In this document: piece after piece, positions 45,218 to 54,333 of the stretch
Layout of the letters: the number at the start of each line of letters is the position of its first letter
How positions within the stretch are numbered: position 1 is the first letter of the stretch
Source: an uncultured Gammaproteobacteria bacterium
GTDB lineage: Bacteria > Pseudomonadota > Gammaproteobacteria > Arenicellales > JAANXG01
Length of the DNA: 64,000 bases
Assembly: GCA_947258785.1 (NCBI GenBank)
Contig: CAMYJT010000004.1
Span: forward strand, 33,719 to 97,718
Direction: 5' to 3'
The notes under the pieces: generated by a model
The model's database searches: none
What the model was told of the DNA's origin: nothing
What the model saw: only the letters and a program-made list of their open reading frames with translations
Translations under genes and position numbers: made by a program

Positions 45218-46399
45218 TCAATTAAACACAACGTCAATGTGTTTGAAGTCTTTCTGTCCGCGGAGCGCATGTTTAATCTTTGCCGCTGCCTGCTCGGCCT
45301 GTTCGATGCTCTCCAGGGTGGACAGCGCGAGCCAGACCTCGGCGTGGACCTGCCCATTCAGGTAATGCAGTGTAACGCGTGTCATGTCCCGGGCCTCGGG
45401 CATGCCGTCGAGTTGGTCCAGAATCCGTTGTTTCAGCTCACCGCGGAGGGGCAATTTGTCGGACAATTGATACGATGCATCGTCCTCTGAATCGATGTGT
45501 ATCGTGATGTCGGCGATACCGTTGAATTCCCGTTGGAGGCGCTGTTTGACGGCTTCGCCGATACGGTGTCCTTCGGAGACGCTGAGCTTTGGCTGCACCA
45601 GCACATGCCCGTCGAGATAAATATCGGAACCCATCAGTCGCGTGCGGACGTCGTGGGCGTCGACCACGCCTTCGGTTTCGATGATCACGTTCTTCATTGC
45701 GGCGAGCCGTTCGGGATCTACGCCCGTATCGATGAGTTCCCGAATTCCCTTTCGCACCATTTGTCCTGCCACATACAGAATCATCAGTGCGACCGCCACC
45801 GCCGCAATCGCATCGAAGTAAATCCAACCCATCATCGTTCCGGCGACGCCGATAATCACGAGTACCGAGGAGATTGCGTCGGTGCGACTGTGCCAGGCAT
45901 TGCTGCGCAGCATGTCCGACTGCAAACGGTCTGCGACGCGGATGGTGTAGTGATAAATCCATTCCTTGGCGAGTACGGACAGCGCGGCGGCAATCAAGGC
46001 CAGGACCCCGGGCGCGGAGAGGGCTTTGTGTTGCCAGATGCCTTCCAGGGCCTCGTAACCGATGCCGATGGCGACGGACGCCAGGGCGAGGCCCAGCACG
46101 ATGGTCGCAACGGTCTCAATCCGTTGGTGGCCATAGGGGTGCTGCTCGTCGGGTCCGCGGCTGGCATGCTTGGCGGCCCAGACCACCATGACGTCGGTGG
46201 CCAGATCCGACAGCGAGTGTACGCCGTCGGCCACCAGTGCCTGTGAGTACGCCAGCTTGCCGATCAGAATCTTGACGACGCCGAGGATGAAGTCGACGAT
46301 GCCGCCAACGACGGTGACGCGGCGAATGTCCAGATATCGCTCTGTGGCTTTGTTGACTTGAAGTTGGGGGCGGTCTTCCGCCAGCGGTTTCTCGTCCAT
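45218..46399 (-). CDS. Cation diffusion facilitator (metal efflux)
   Basis: A 393-aa inner-membrane zinc/iron/cadmium exporter. The six-helix domain holds metal-site residues in LVADGVHSLSDLATDVMVVW and NAWHSRTDAISSVLVIIG. The C-terminal ferredoxin-like domain follows (VVDAHDVRTRLMGSDIYLDG, ITIHIDSEDDASYQL). It abuts the ADP-ribose pyrophosphatase gene (TGAATG junction), so the two are one transcript. Confidence 0.93.
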   Translation of the reverse strand: MDEKPLAEDRPQLQVNKATERYLDIRRVTVVGGIVDFILGVVKILIGKLAYSQALVADGVHSLSDLATDVMVVWAAKHASRGPDEQHPYGHQRIETVATIVLGLALASVAIGIGYEALEGIWQHKALSAPGVLALIAAALSVLAKEWIYHYTIRVADRLQSDMLRSNAWHSRTDAISSVLVIIGVAGTMMGWIYFDAIAAVAVALMILYVAGQMVRKGIRELIDTGVDPERLAAMKNVIIETEGVVDAHDVRTRLMGSDIYLDGHVLVQPKLSVSEGHRIGEAVKQRLQREFNGIADITIHIDSEDDASYQLSDKLPLRGELKQRILDQLDGMPEARDMTRVTLHYLNGQVHAEVWLALSTLESIEQAEQAAAKIKHALRGQKDFKHIDVVFN

Positions 46400-47002
46400 T
46401 CAGCTCCAACGGGTTTGCAGGTCTCGATAATTGAGGGCCAGCCATTGCACCGCGACGAGGGTGATAGCGTTGCGGATTGACCCGTCATTGGCCATTTGCA
46501 AAGCACGCGCGACCGGCAGGACATGGACCTTGATGTCCTCGCCTTCATCGATTGCACCGTGTATACCACCGACGCCTTCGCTGTCCGTGATCCCGCAGAA
46601 AAGTTGTACAGTCTCGGACAGGGCGCCGGGTGTCGTAAAAAACTGCTGTACCGGAATCAGCGACGTCAAATGGCAGCCGGCCTCTTCCAAGGCCTCGCGC
46701 CGGGCGACCTGCTCGGCCGTCTCATTCGGTTCGATGATCCCGGCAATGCATTCTACCAGCCAGGGATGGTGTTTGGCTGCCAGTGCCCCTGGCCGGAATT
46801 GTTCGATTAAGACAACCCGCTCATTGCGGAAATCTACTGGTAGTACCGCGGACACGTGTCCCCGCTCGATGACCTCGCGCTCCAGGATTTCACTCATGCC
46901 ACCATCATGGAGCCGATGTCTGAGATAATAGCGCTCGACGGTAAAATAGCCGTTAAATACGCTTTGTTTGTCAATTATTTCGACGTCGTAATTGTTCATC
47001 AA
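46400..47002 (-). CDS. nudF: ADP-ribose pyrophosphatase-type Nudix hydrolase
   Basis: A 200-aa enzyme that cleaves ADP-ribose to AMP and ribose 5-phosphate. Nudix box: GIIEPNETAEQVARREALEE followed by AGC, with the REUXEE core intact. RVVLIEQFRPGALAAKHHPW precedes it as in NudF/TrgB proteins. Two Met codons begin the frame and either may be used. It directly precedes the CDF transporter gene. Confidence 0.9.
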   Translation of the reverse strand: MMNNYDVEIIDKQSVFNGYFTVERYYLRHRLHDGGMSEILEREVIERGHVSAVLPVDFRNERVVLIEQFRPGALAAKHHPWLVECIAGIIEPNETAEQVARREALEEAGCHLTSLIPVQQFFTTPGALSETVQLFCGITDSEGVGGIHGAIDEGEDIKVHVLPVARALQMANDGSIRNAITLVAVQWLALNYRDLQTRWS

Positions 47003-47222
47003 AATTACACGGTTCGCGTTGCTGTGTATCGGCGGGTGCCACTATCGGTGCGCACCTCGCGATGAGGGCCGAAGATGGTCTGTTAAGACTATCATTTTGT
47101 GCGAAGATTCACGTTCGTTTTTACGACATTCTTCGGCTAATTCCAATAGCGATCAAACCGGAGAACGCTTGTCTCGATTGGCCCAACACCGGTGACAGAA
47201 GCTTATTTGATCAACCACTTTT

Positions 47223-48068
47223 ATGGATAAACTACACATGATGAATAAATCTAAAGTTGATTATGAGCGTTACCGGGTCCCCGCGGAGGGGACGTTTAGC
47301 CTCTCCTCGATACAGACGGATGACGACCAGGGGCTCGATAAGAAGGATGCGCGCATACACATGCGTGCCAACCTTAATCAACTTGATGAGTTCCAAGAAC
47401 GCCTGTTTGCTGAAAGTCGGCAATCTTTGCTGCTTGTCCTGCAGGCGATGGACACGGGCGGTAAAGACAGCACGATCCGCAGAATTACAAAAGGCTTGAA
47501 TCCTCAGGGATGCCGGGTTTATGGCTTCAAGGCTCCGAGCGACGAGGAGTTGTCGCATGACTTCTTGTGGCGGGTGCACGATCATGCGCCGACGAATGGG
47601 CATATCGTCATCTTCAACCGATCGCATTACGAAGACGTGTTGATAGTCAGAGTCCACGAACTCGCGCCGCGCAAATTGATCGATCAGAGATACCAGCATA
47701 TCAATGATTTTGAGCGAATGTTGGCCGATCACAAAACCCGAATCATAAAAATAATGTTGCACATATCCAAAGACTATCAGCTCCAGCGGCTGAAAAGACG
47801 ATTGGAGCGGCCTGATAAACATTGGAAGTTCAACCCCGCTGACCTGAAGGAGCGCGACCGGTGGGACGAATACATGGACGCCTACGAGATCATGTTGAAC
47901 CGCTGCTCGTCCGAGCATGCGCCGTGGTTCGTCATTCCAGCCGAACAACGCTGGTTTAGAGACACGGTCATCAGCGAGCTGCTGCTGGACACGTTCAAGG
48001 ACATGGACCCCCAATATCCGCAACGCGCATTCGATCCCAGCGATTACCCGAGCGACGAACTGGTGTAG
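47223..48068 (+). CDS. Polyphosphate kinase 2 family protein
   Basis: A 281-aa PPK2-family phosphotransferase that moves phosphate between polyphosphate and nucleotides. Walker A is MDTGGKDSTIR near residue 80; the lid and Walker B regions are GFKAPSDEELSHDFLWRVH and IVIFNRSHYEDVL. The RLERPDKHWKFNPADLKERD stretch is typical. The subgroup (NDP or NMP kinase) cannot be decided by eye. Confidence 0.93.
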   Translation: MDKLHMMNKSKVDYERYRVPAEGTFSLSSIQTDDDQGLDKKDARIHMRANLNQLDEFQERLFAESRQSLLLVLQAMDTGGKDSTIRRITKGLNPQGCRVYGFKAPSDEELSHDFLWRVHDHAPTNGHIVIFNRSHYEDVLIVRVHELAPRKLIDQRYQHINDFERMLADHKTRIIKIMLHISKDYQLQRLKRRLERPDKHWKFNPADLKERDRWDEYMDAYEIMLNRCSSEHAPWFVIPAEQRWFRDTVISELLLDTFKDMDPQYPQRAFDPSDYPSDELV

Positions 48069-48095
48069 AGGCCGCCGCTGGCCCTTGGTCGGCCA

Positions 48096-48272
48096 ATGAC
48101 ACCAAACTTCGCCCCGGGGGACAATATTGCAATTAAGTTGCCGTCGCATCAGTTTGCCGACTCGGTGACCTTCTATCGCGACGTCACCGGACTCGAGGAA
48201 GTCGGTGTATCATCACCTGTGACCCATAAAACGTCAGGTTTCGATTCGGCGATAAATATCTATGAATTGTGA
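48096..48272 (+). pseudogene. Truncated VOC/glyoxalase-like fragment
   Basis: A 58-aa frame beginning MTPNFAPGDNIAIKLPSHQF followed by ADSVTFYRDVTGLEEVG. This is the first beta-alpha-beta unit of a vicinal oxygen chelate protein, which is normally about twice as long. The remainder is missing and the frame ends early in YEL. It is more likely a remnant than a functional protein. Confidence 0.5.
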
Positions 48273-48310
48273 TGAATTCCGGAGGGGATGCTCCTTAGAG
48301 CAGCCGGGTG

Positions 48311-48982
48311 TCAACCAAGCTGGGCGCGGAAGAACGTCAGGGTGCGGCCGCGGGCGAGGCGGGCCGATTCGGCTTCGAAGCTGCCCCGGCGATCGCAGTT
48401 GAAGCCGTGGCCGGCCTCGTACAAGTGGACGGTTGCTTCGGGGTGCCGTTTTTGAATCTGTTCGACGTCGCTCAGAGGTATCCCTGTGTCCTGCCTGCCG
48501 AAGTGCATCAGCAGCGGGCAGTTCTCCGTTTCGTGGACATACGGCATGATCTGGCCACCGTAGTAGACCACCGCAGCGTCGATCTGCAAGCGGGTGGCTG
48601 ACAAGTATGAGATGGTACCGCCCCAGCAATAACCGACTGTGCCGACCTTGGGCCCCTCACCCCGCAAAATATTGGCCGCCGACTTCACGTCCTTCATTGT
48701 GTCCTCCCACGAGAACTCCTCGCGAAGCCTTCGGCCGAGCTCGATGTCCTGGGGGGTGTAAGCCAGCCGGCAGTTCCGGCTCGACGAACGGTCATAGAGC
48801 GCGGGAGCGATCACGGCGAAGCCATCCGATGCGAAACTGTCGCAGACCTCGCGGATATGATCGTTAACGCCGAAAATCTCCTGAAGTACGATGATCCCAC
48901 CGCTTGGTGATCCCTCTGGATCAGCCCGGTAGGCGCCGAGAACATGGCCGTCTTCGGCCGTAAGTGTGATGTCGCTACCCAT
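48311..48982 (-). CDS. Dienelactone hydrolase family protein
   Basis: A 223-aa alpha/beta hydrolase with Cys nucleophile: GYCWGGTISYLSA, acid Asp in LLMHFGRQDTGIPL and His in YEAGHGFNCDRRG. N-terminal part IIVLQEIFGVNDHIREVCD matches carboxymethylenebutenolidase. The ATG in MGSDITL is preferred; a GTG four codons upstream lies next to GAGGAG and is possible. Confidence 0.9.
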   Translation of the reverse strand: MGSDITLTAEDGHVLGAYRADPEGSPSGGIIVLQEIFGVNDHIREVCDSFASDGFAVIAPALYDRSSSRNCRLAYTPQDIELGRRLREEFSWEDTMKDVKSAANILRGEGPKVGTVGYCWGGTISYLSATRLQIDAAVVYYGGQIMPYVHETENCPLLMHFGRQDTGIPLSDVEQIQKRHPEATVHLYEAGHGFNCDRRGSFEAESARLARGRTLTFFRAQLG

Positions 48983-49100
48983 AATTCCAGTCACTCCTCG
49001 CAGTCAGTGTGGCCTCAATGTTACGGCTTACGCCGGCCATCCGGCATCTTCGACGCTGAAACAAGCCGGGACCTGTGCGTGCGCGGTGCGGCCTCGCCGT

Positions 49101-50939
49101 TTAGATCGCAGACAGGATCACGGGATCTCCGATCGCCTCGGCTTCGTGTTCGAGCTCGCGTTGTTCCTGTTGCAAGCGCCACATTTCCGCGTAATGGCCG
49201 TGACCGGCCAACAGTTCGCGGTGGCGGCCGCGTTCGCTGATCCGGCCGTCTTCCAACACCAGGATCTGTTCCGCGTCGATCACCGTGGACAGTCGGTGGG
49301 CAATCACCAGGGTGGTTCGATTCATCGCAACCTCTCTCAGCGCCGATTGAATCGCTTGTTCGGACTTGGAATCCAGCTGCGACGTGGCCTCGTCCAGGAT
49401 CAATATTGGTGGATTTTTCAGAATCGTTCTGGCAATGGCGATACGCTGCTTCTCGCCGCCCGAGAGTTTCAAGCCTCTTTCGCCGACGATGGTGTCGTAA
49501 CCCTGCGGAAGCGATACGATAAAGTCATGCAGGTAGGCCAAACGCGCAGCCTCCTCGATCTCCGCACGGTCGGCGTCCGGTTTGCCGTACTGAATGTTGT
49601 AGCCGACGGTGTCGTTGAACAGGACGGTGTCTTGAGGTACGACGCCGATAGCCGCACGCAGACTGTCGAGGGTTGCTTCACGTATGTCTTGTCCATCTAT
49701 CGTTATACGGCCGTCGGTGACTTCGTAAAATCTGAATAATAATCTCGCCAGCGTTGTTTTACCGGCTCCGCTGCTGCCGACCACCGCGACCTTATGACCC
49801 GCCGGGATTTCAAAGTTAATGTCGTGCAGGATCGACCGGTCCGCTTGATAGGAAAACGTTACATTGTTGAACACCACTTCGCCGCGGCTCACAATAAGCG
49901 GTGTTGCCGAGGGTGTGTCTTGAATCTCCGCCTCCAAGTCCAACAGACCGAACATCTTTTCCATGTCAGTGAGTGAGTGTTTGACCTCGCGAAAGATTGT
50001 GCCCAGAAAATTCAGTGGAATATAAATTTGTATCAAAAATGCGTTGACCATAACAAAATCACCCAGCGTCATGGTCCCGGCAATGACCCCCCGCGCAGCG
50101 AGGATCATTAATATGGTGAGTCCGACACCGATGATGACGCCTTGACCGACGTTCAGCAGTGCCAGAGACACCTGACTTCTGATTGAAGCCCTTTCCCAGT
50201 TGTGCATATGCTGGTCGTAGCGCCGCGTCTCGAATGCCTCGTTACCAAAATATTTAACCGTCTCGTAATTGATCAGAGAATCAATAGCGGCGGTATTGGC
50301 CTTGGAATCCGCGGTGTTCATCTGTACGCGGAACTTGATGCGCCATTCCGTTACCTTGTAGGTGTAGACGAAATACAGGCTAACTGTGATAAAGGTGATC
50401 ACCGAAAACCAGATCTCGAAATTGACCAGCAGTACGCCGCAGACCACGAGTATCTCGAACGCCGTGGGCAGGATACTGAAGATCAAAAAGTGTAAAAGTT
50501 GGGTGATGCTCCGACTGCCACGCTCGATGTCGCGTGATACCCCGCCGGTTTGCCGATCCAGGTGAAAGCGCAGGGACAGCTCGTGCAGATGCTGGAATAC
50601 CCGCAACGCAATTTTTCGCGCCGACCGCTGTGAGGCTTTGGCGAATACTGCATTTCGAAGCTCCTGAAACAATGAGGTGCTGAAGCGAAGCAGGCCGTAA
50701 GCAATAAGCAGCGACAAAGGAACGGTTACCATCTGCGCGCCCGGAGTGGTTACGTCCAGACCATCAACAATCAACTTAAGCGCCACTGGCACCCCGATGT
50801 TAGCCAGCTTGGCCAACGCCAGGAACAGCATCGCGATTCCGATGCGTCCGCGATATTCCAGCAAGTAGGGGATCAAAGTCCGTATGGTCTTCCAGTCGTT
50901 GCGGTTACCCGCCGGGAGTTCTGTTTGGAATGTGCGCAT
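49101..50939 (-). CDS. ABC transporter, Atm1/HMT-type exporter
   Basis: A 612-aa half-transporter, membrane domain fused to ATPase. N-terminal six-helix region includes VPVALKLIVDGLDVTTPG and LSLRFHLDRQTGGVSRDIER. ATPase motifs: Walker A VVGSSGAGKTTLARLLFRFY, signature LSGGEKQRIAIARTIL and Walker B ILILDEATSQLD. It exports glutathione-linked sulfur or metal complexes from the cytoplasm and aids metal tolerance. Some of the C-terminal region is charged and coiled (MWRLQQEQRELEHEAEAI). Confidence 0.95.
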   Translation of the reverse strand: MRTFQTELPAGNRNDWKTIRTLIPYLLEYRGRIGIAMLFLALAKLANIGVPVALKLIVDGLDVTTPGAQMVTVPLSLLIAYGLLRFSTSLFQELRNAVFAKASQRSARKIALRVFQHLHELSLRFHLDRQTGGVSRDIERGSRSITQLLHFLIFSILPTAFEILVVCGVLLVNFEIWFSVITFITVSLYFVYTYKVTEWRIKFRVQMNTADSKANTAAIDSLINYETVKYFGNEAFETRRYDQHMHNWERASIRSQVSLALLNVGQGVIIGVGLTILMILAARGVIAGTMTLGDFVMVNAFLIQIYIPLNFLGTIFREVKHSLTDMEKMFGLLDLEAEIQDTPSATPLIVSRGEVVFNNVTFSYQADRSILHDINFEIPAGHKVAVVGSSGAGKTTLARLLFRFYEVTDGRITIDGQDIREATLDSLRAAIGVVPQDTVLFNDTVGYNIQYGKPDADRAEIEEAARLAYLHDFIVSLPQGYDTIVGERGLKLSGGEKQRIAIARTILKNPPILILDEATSQLDSKSEQAIQSALREVAMNRTTLVIAHRLSTVIDAEQILVLEDGRISERGRHRELLAGHGHYAEMWRLQQEQRELEHEAEAIGDPVILSAI

Positions 50940-51179
50940 ATGTCTGTGTTGAGTTGCAGTACGCTTATGATAGCTCAGCGGGGTTTGATCGCGACGTGGT
51001 TTCCCTGACGATGAGTGGCAATCCCGTCAGTGGTCGCGATACTGCACTGCGGGGTGTCGCGTCAAGGGGAGAGGAGCGAGTGGTTGCGGGAGTAAGCGGT
51101 CAAATTTCAGACGCTGGTGTCCGCACCCAGTTGCTGGACGGTGGATTCGGGCGCGATGGTCCACCGCAGCTCCGGTCTC

Positions 51180-51241
51180 GATTGCCGTCGCGCGGCAATC
51201 CGCTCGCGTGTCCGCCGCAATGGACGGTCGGACACGCGAGC
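51180..51241. repeat. Two adjacent hairpins downstream of the thiolase gene
   Basis: The first has an 8-bp stem (GATTGCCG / CGGCAATC) and a 5-base loop. The second has a 13-bp stem (GCTCGCGTGTCCG / CGGACACGCGAGC) with a 14-base loop. They lie in the 313-base gap between the exporter start and the thiolase stop. No T-run follows either on the minus strand, so they may protect or fold the mRNA end. Nothing else is recognised in the gap. Confidence 0.55.
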
Positions 51242-51252
51242 CGGCGTAGGGT

Positions 51253-52440
51253 TCACATCCGTTCGAAAATCGCTGCGATGCCCTGGCCGCCCCCGATGCA
51301 CATCGACACCAGGCCGTAGCGACCGCCGGTGCGCTGCAACTCGTAGAGTGCCTTGACGGTCAGGATGCAACCGGTCGCTCCGATTGGGTGCCCCAGAGAG
51401 ATGCCGCTGCCGTTTGGATTGGTCTTTTCCGCCGACAGGTTCAAGTCGCGAACGACCGCGAGTGCCTGGGCGGCGAAGGCCTCGTTGAGTTCGATCACAT
51501 CCATGTCGTCAACGCTCAGCCCGGCCTTTTCCAACACCAATCGAATCGCCGGGACCGGGCCGATGCCCATATATTTCGGTTCGACACCAGCGTGGGAGTA
51601 GGCGACGAGCCGTCCCATGGCTTGGTGGCCGGCGGCCTCGGCGGCGTTAGCCTCCATCAGCACCACGGCGGCGGCGGCATCGTTGATGCCGGAAGCGTTG
51701 CCGGCGGTGACCGTGCCGTCTTTCTGGAAAACCGGGCGCAATTTGCTCATTCCCTCCACTGTTGCTTCCGCGCGTATGTGCTCGTCCCGATCGAATATCG
51801 TCGACCCCTTCCGGGACTTGATCTCCACCGGGAGGATTTGATCCTTGAAGTTACCGCGGTCGGTGGCCTGGGCGGCGCGTCGATGGCTGTCTACCGCCAG
51901 CGCGTCCTGGTCCTCACGGCTGATGTTCCACTTGCCCGCAATATTTTCCGCGGTAATGCCCATGTGGCACGAGTCAAACGGGTCGGTCAGGGCACCGACC
52001 ATGGCATCGATGGCGTGGCCGTCGCCCATGCGCTGGCCCCAGCGCATATTGGGCACGTGATATGGTGCGCGGCTCATGCATTCGGCGCCGCCGGCCACCG
52101 CCGCGTCGGCGTCGCCCAGCTGTATGGTCTGAGCCGCGCTCACCACCGCCTGCAGGCCGCTGCCGCACAGGCGGTTCAGCGTAAGCGCCGGGGTTTCAAC
52201 CGGTAGGCCGCCTTCAATCGCTGCATACCGCGACAGGTACATGTCCTTGATCTCGGTATGAATGACATTGCCAAACACGCAGTGACCGATCCGCTCCGGC
52301 GCCACCCCCGACCGGCTGACGGCCTCGCGTACCACCATGGCACCCAAGTCTTTCGGGGCGAAACCCTTTAATGAACCCCCGTAATCGCCTATCGCGGTAC
52401 GCACACCGGACAATACAACAACTTCTCGACTCTCTGACAT
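51253..52440 (-). CDS. Acetyl-CoA acetyltransferase (thiolase)
   Basis: A 395-aa thiolase that condenses or cleaves acetoacetyl-CoA. Nucleophile Cys92 in LNRLCGSGLQAVVSAAQ, His in GHPIGATGCILTVK and Cys in VSMCIGGGQGIAAIFER. Length and sequence fit the PhaA/AtoB group. No neighbouring phaB or phaC is visible in this window, so the pathway (PHA, ketone body or fatty acid) is open. Confidence 0.95.
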   Translation of the reverse strand: MSESREVVVLSGVRTAIGDYGGSLKGFAPKDLGAMVVREAVSRSGVAPERIGHCVFGNVIHTEIKDMYLSRYAAIEGGLPVETPALTLNRLCGSGLQAVVSAAQTIQLGDADAAVAGGAECMSRAPYHVPNMRWGQRMGDGHAIDAMVGALTDPFDSCHMGITAENIAGKWNISREDQDALAVDSHRRAAQATDRGNFKDQILPVEIKSRKGSTIFDRDEHIRAEATVEGMSKLRPVFQKDGTVTAGNASGINDAAAAVVLMEANAAEAAGHQAMGRLVAYSHAGVEPKYMGIGPVPAIRLVLEKAGLSVDDMDVIELNEAFAAQALAVVRDLNLSAEKTNPNGSGISLGHPIGATGCILTVKALYELQRTGGRYGLVSMCIGGGQGIAAIFERM

Positions 52441-52739
52441 AATATCTTCTCCTGCGGAAGGGACGTTGGATTGTTATATGCCCTGTGGTGGTCCAACGCG
52501 GGATAGGGATATTACCTGGTATTGGGGATTCCTGCAGCGTTCCCGGTAGAAATCGACGGCGCGGGACGAACGAATGTCTGACGGCGCAGCTGACCGTCGG
52601 GCTGCCGGTATGATCGTGGACAGACCCGATCCGGCTGCCGCGGAACTTGTGGACTCAGTAAGCCCGGGCGCTCTTAACACTCATGCCAGGCCCATGAACC
52701 CTCGATCCGACGCAGTCTCACTAAACAACGAGGACGGCA

Positions 52740-53522
52740 ATGACGCATCTGCATTACAGCGAAAGTGGCAGTGGTGAACGGTTGATCCTGCTGCACGGCC
52801 TGTTCGGGTCCGGCGTGAACCTGAGGGGTTTGTCCAGGCGGCTGTCCGCAACTCACCGCGTCGTCATGGCGGATCTGCGCAATCATGGCCGGTCTCCGCA
52901 TGTCGCCGGCATGACCTATGTGGATATGGCCAAGGACCTGGGTGGGCTGCTGGACGAACTTGGATTGACCGCCGCCGATTTCGTGGGCCACAGCATGGGC
53001 GGCAAGGCGGCAATGTGGTTGGCGCTCACCCGGCCGCAACGCGTTCGTCGCCTGGTCGTGGTAGACATCGCACCGGTCGCGTACCGGCATAGTCATCGTG
53101 ATTTGGTCGAGGCCCTCGGGGCGCTGGACCTGGCCGCGCTGACCTCGCGCGGCGCGGCTGACCAGGCCCTGGCGCCGGCGGTCCCCGATACGGTGGTTCG
53201 CTCGTTTTTATTGCAGAACCTGGTGGTCGAAAACACGGGGTTGCGCTGGCGGATCAATCTGGATGCGATCAGCGCGCATATTGGGGAGGTCGCCGGTTTT
53301 CCGGAATCGATCGACCGGTCCTACTCCGGCCCGGCCTTGTTCGTGGCGGGAGGTCAATCCGGCTACATCAGCGACGCACACCGGCCGGAGATCGAGCGCT
53401 TGTTTCCAAGCGCCCAAGTGGTGCACATCAGCGGCGCTGGCCACTGGGTGCACGTGGACCGGCCCGACGCGCTGACCGAGGTGATTCGGGAATTCCTGCC
53501 ACCCGTGTCCGCGCCGCAATAG
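52740..53522 (+). CDS. Alpha/beta hydrolase, YbfF-like esterase
   Basis: A 260-aa single-domain hydrolase. Nucleophile Ser85 in FVGHSMGGKAAMWLAL, oxyanion region LILLHGLFGSGVNLRGL, and His in SGAGHWVHVDRPDALTEVI. The YbfF-type strand pattern ADLRNHGRSPH is clear. Acts on short acyl esters. A GAGGA ribosome site precedes the ATG. Confidence 0.92.
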   Translation: MTHLHYSESGSGERLILLHGLFGSGVNLRGLSRRLSATHRVVMADLRNHGRSPHVAGMTYVDMAKDLGGLLDELGLTAADFVGHSMGGKAAMWLALTRPQRVRRLVVVDIAPVAYRHSHRDLVEALGALDLAALTSRGAADQALAPAVPDTVVRSFLLQNLVVENTGLRWRINLDAISAHIGEVAGFPESIDRSYSGPALFVAGGQSGYISDAHRPEIERLFPSAQVVHISGAGHWVHVDRPDALTEVIREFLPPVSAPQ

Positions 53523-53547
53523 GGACTGACCGCCGAGCGGCGGTGGC

Positions 53548-54333
53548 TCAAGGATCGGTCTGGATCTTGGTGACCAGTCCGTCGCCGATCCACTGTTTCA
53601 ACAGTCCGGCGGCGTAGGTAGCTATCTCGCGGTCAGGCATCCATTCACACAATCCCTCGCACAACTCGCCAAACGTGGCGCGGTCTCGAGCCCGGTCCAG
53701 CGCCCAGGCCTCCGTGTCGTCAAGGCTGCGAAAGTACTGAGTCAGCCGCTTCCGCCAGATGAGCCACGCCGCCGGCCGATCGCCTCGTTGCGGGGAATCG
53801 ATCGTTCGTCCCTCGTCCACGGCGTTTCGAATCGCGGCCACGTTCCAAGTCAGCTCGACGCGCTGCAGGCACGGTTGAAACTCCAAGCGCAGCCCGGGCC
53901 ACTGACTTGGGGCCAGTTGCGCCAGCTCGTCGAGGACGACGGGGCGCGCGTCGCGGGCATCAAAGGCTTCCATTAATTTCCACTCGAATTCCGCGAGTTC
54001 AGAGACATAGGGATGACCGGAATACGGTGCGGTATGGCGCGCGAACTCGGCGAAGCGGTCACCGTACCAGCGGATGGAGTAGTGGTGCGGTGGATGAGCG
54101 TCGATGTACAGCCGGCACAGCGCATCGAACTGCTCGTCACCGAGCAAGGTATACAGTGCGCTGTAATTTTCCCGCAAGCACTCTGTCAAGCGTAGCCGGT
54201 AGGCCTCGGCGTAGATCGCGATACGGCGGTCGACGCTCAGACGCTCGGTGGCGACGATTTCCTTCTCCAACATGTCCTCCGCACCGAGAATGGTCCGCTG
54301 AAATTTGGATTGCAGTATGTGTAGGCGGCTCAC
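53548..54333 (-). CDS. BufC/HvfC-like DUF2063 partner protein
   Basis: A 261-aa protein of the DUF2063 family, which supports DUF692 enzymes in making modified peptides. The N-terminal helical domain reads LHILQSKFQRTILGAEDM and RIAIYAEAYRLRLTECLREN followed by YSALYTLLGDEQFDALCRLY. The rest forms a recognition-like domain. Its start overlaps the stop of the upstream MNIO gene by 4 bases (ATGA), so the two are translated together. It likely binds the precursor peptide and delivers it to the oxidase. Confidence 0.88.
   Translation of the reverse strand: MSRLHILQSKFQRTILGAEDMLEKEIVATERLSVDRRIAIYAEAYRLRLTECLRENYSALYTLLGDEQFDALCRLYIDAHPPHHYSIRWYGDRFAEFARHTAPYSGHPYVSELAEFEWKLMEAFDARDARPVVLDELAQLAPSQWPGLRLEFQPCLQRVELTWNVAAIRNAVDEGRTIDSPQRGDRPAAWLIWRKRLTQYFRSLDDTEAWALDRARDRATFGELCEGLCEWMPDREIATYAAGLLKQWIGDGLVTKIQTDP

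Noticed and set aside
52574..52777. A 67-aa frame overlapping the start of the YbfF-like gene
   Set aside because: Overlaps the recognised esterase start out of frame; chance frame. The rest of the 52441-52739 gap has no recognised gene.
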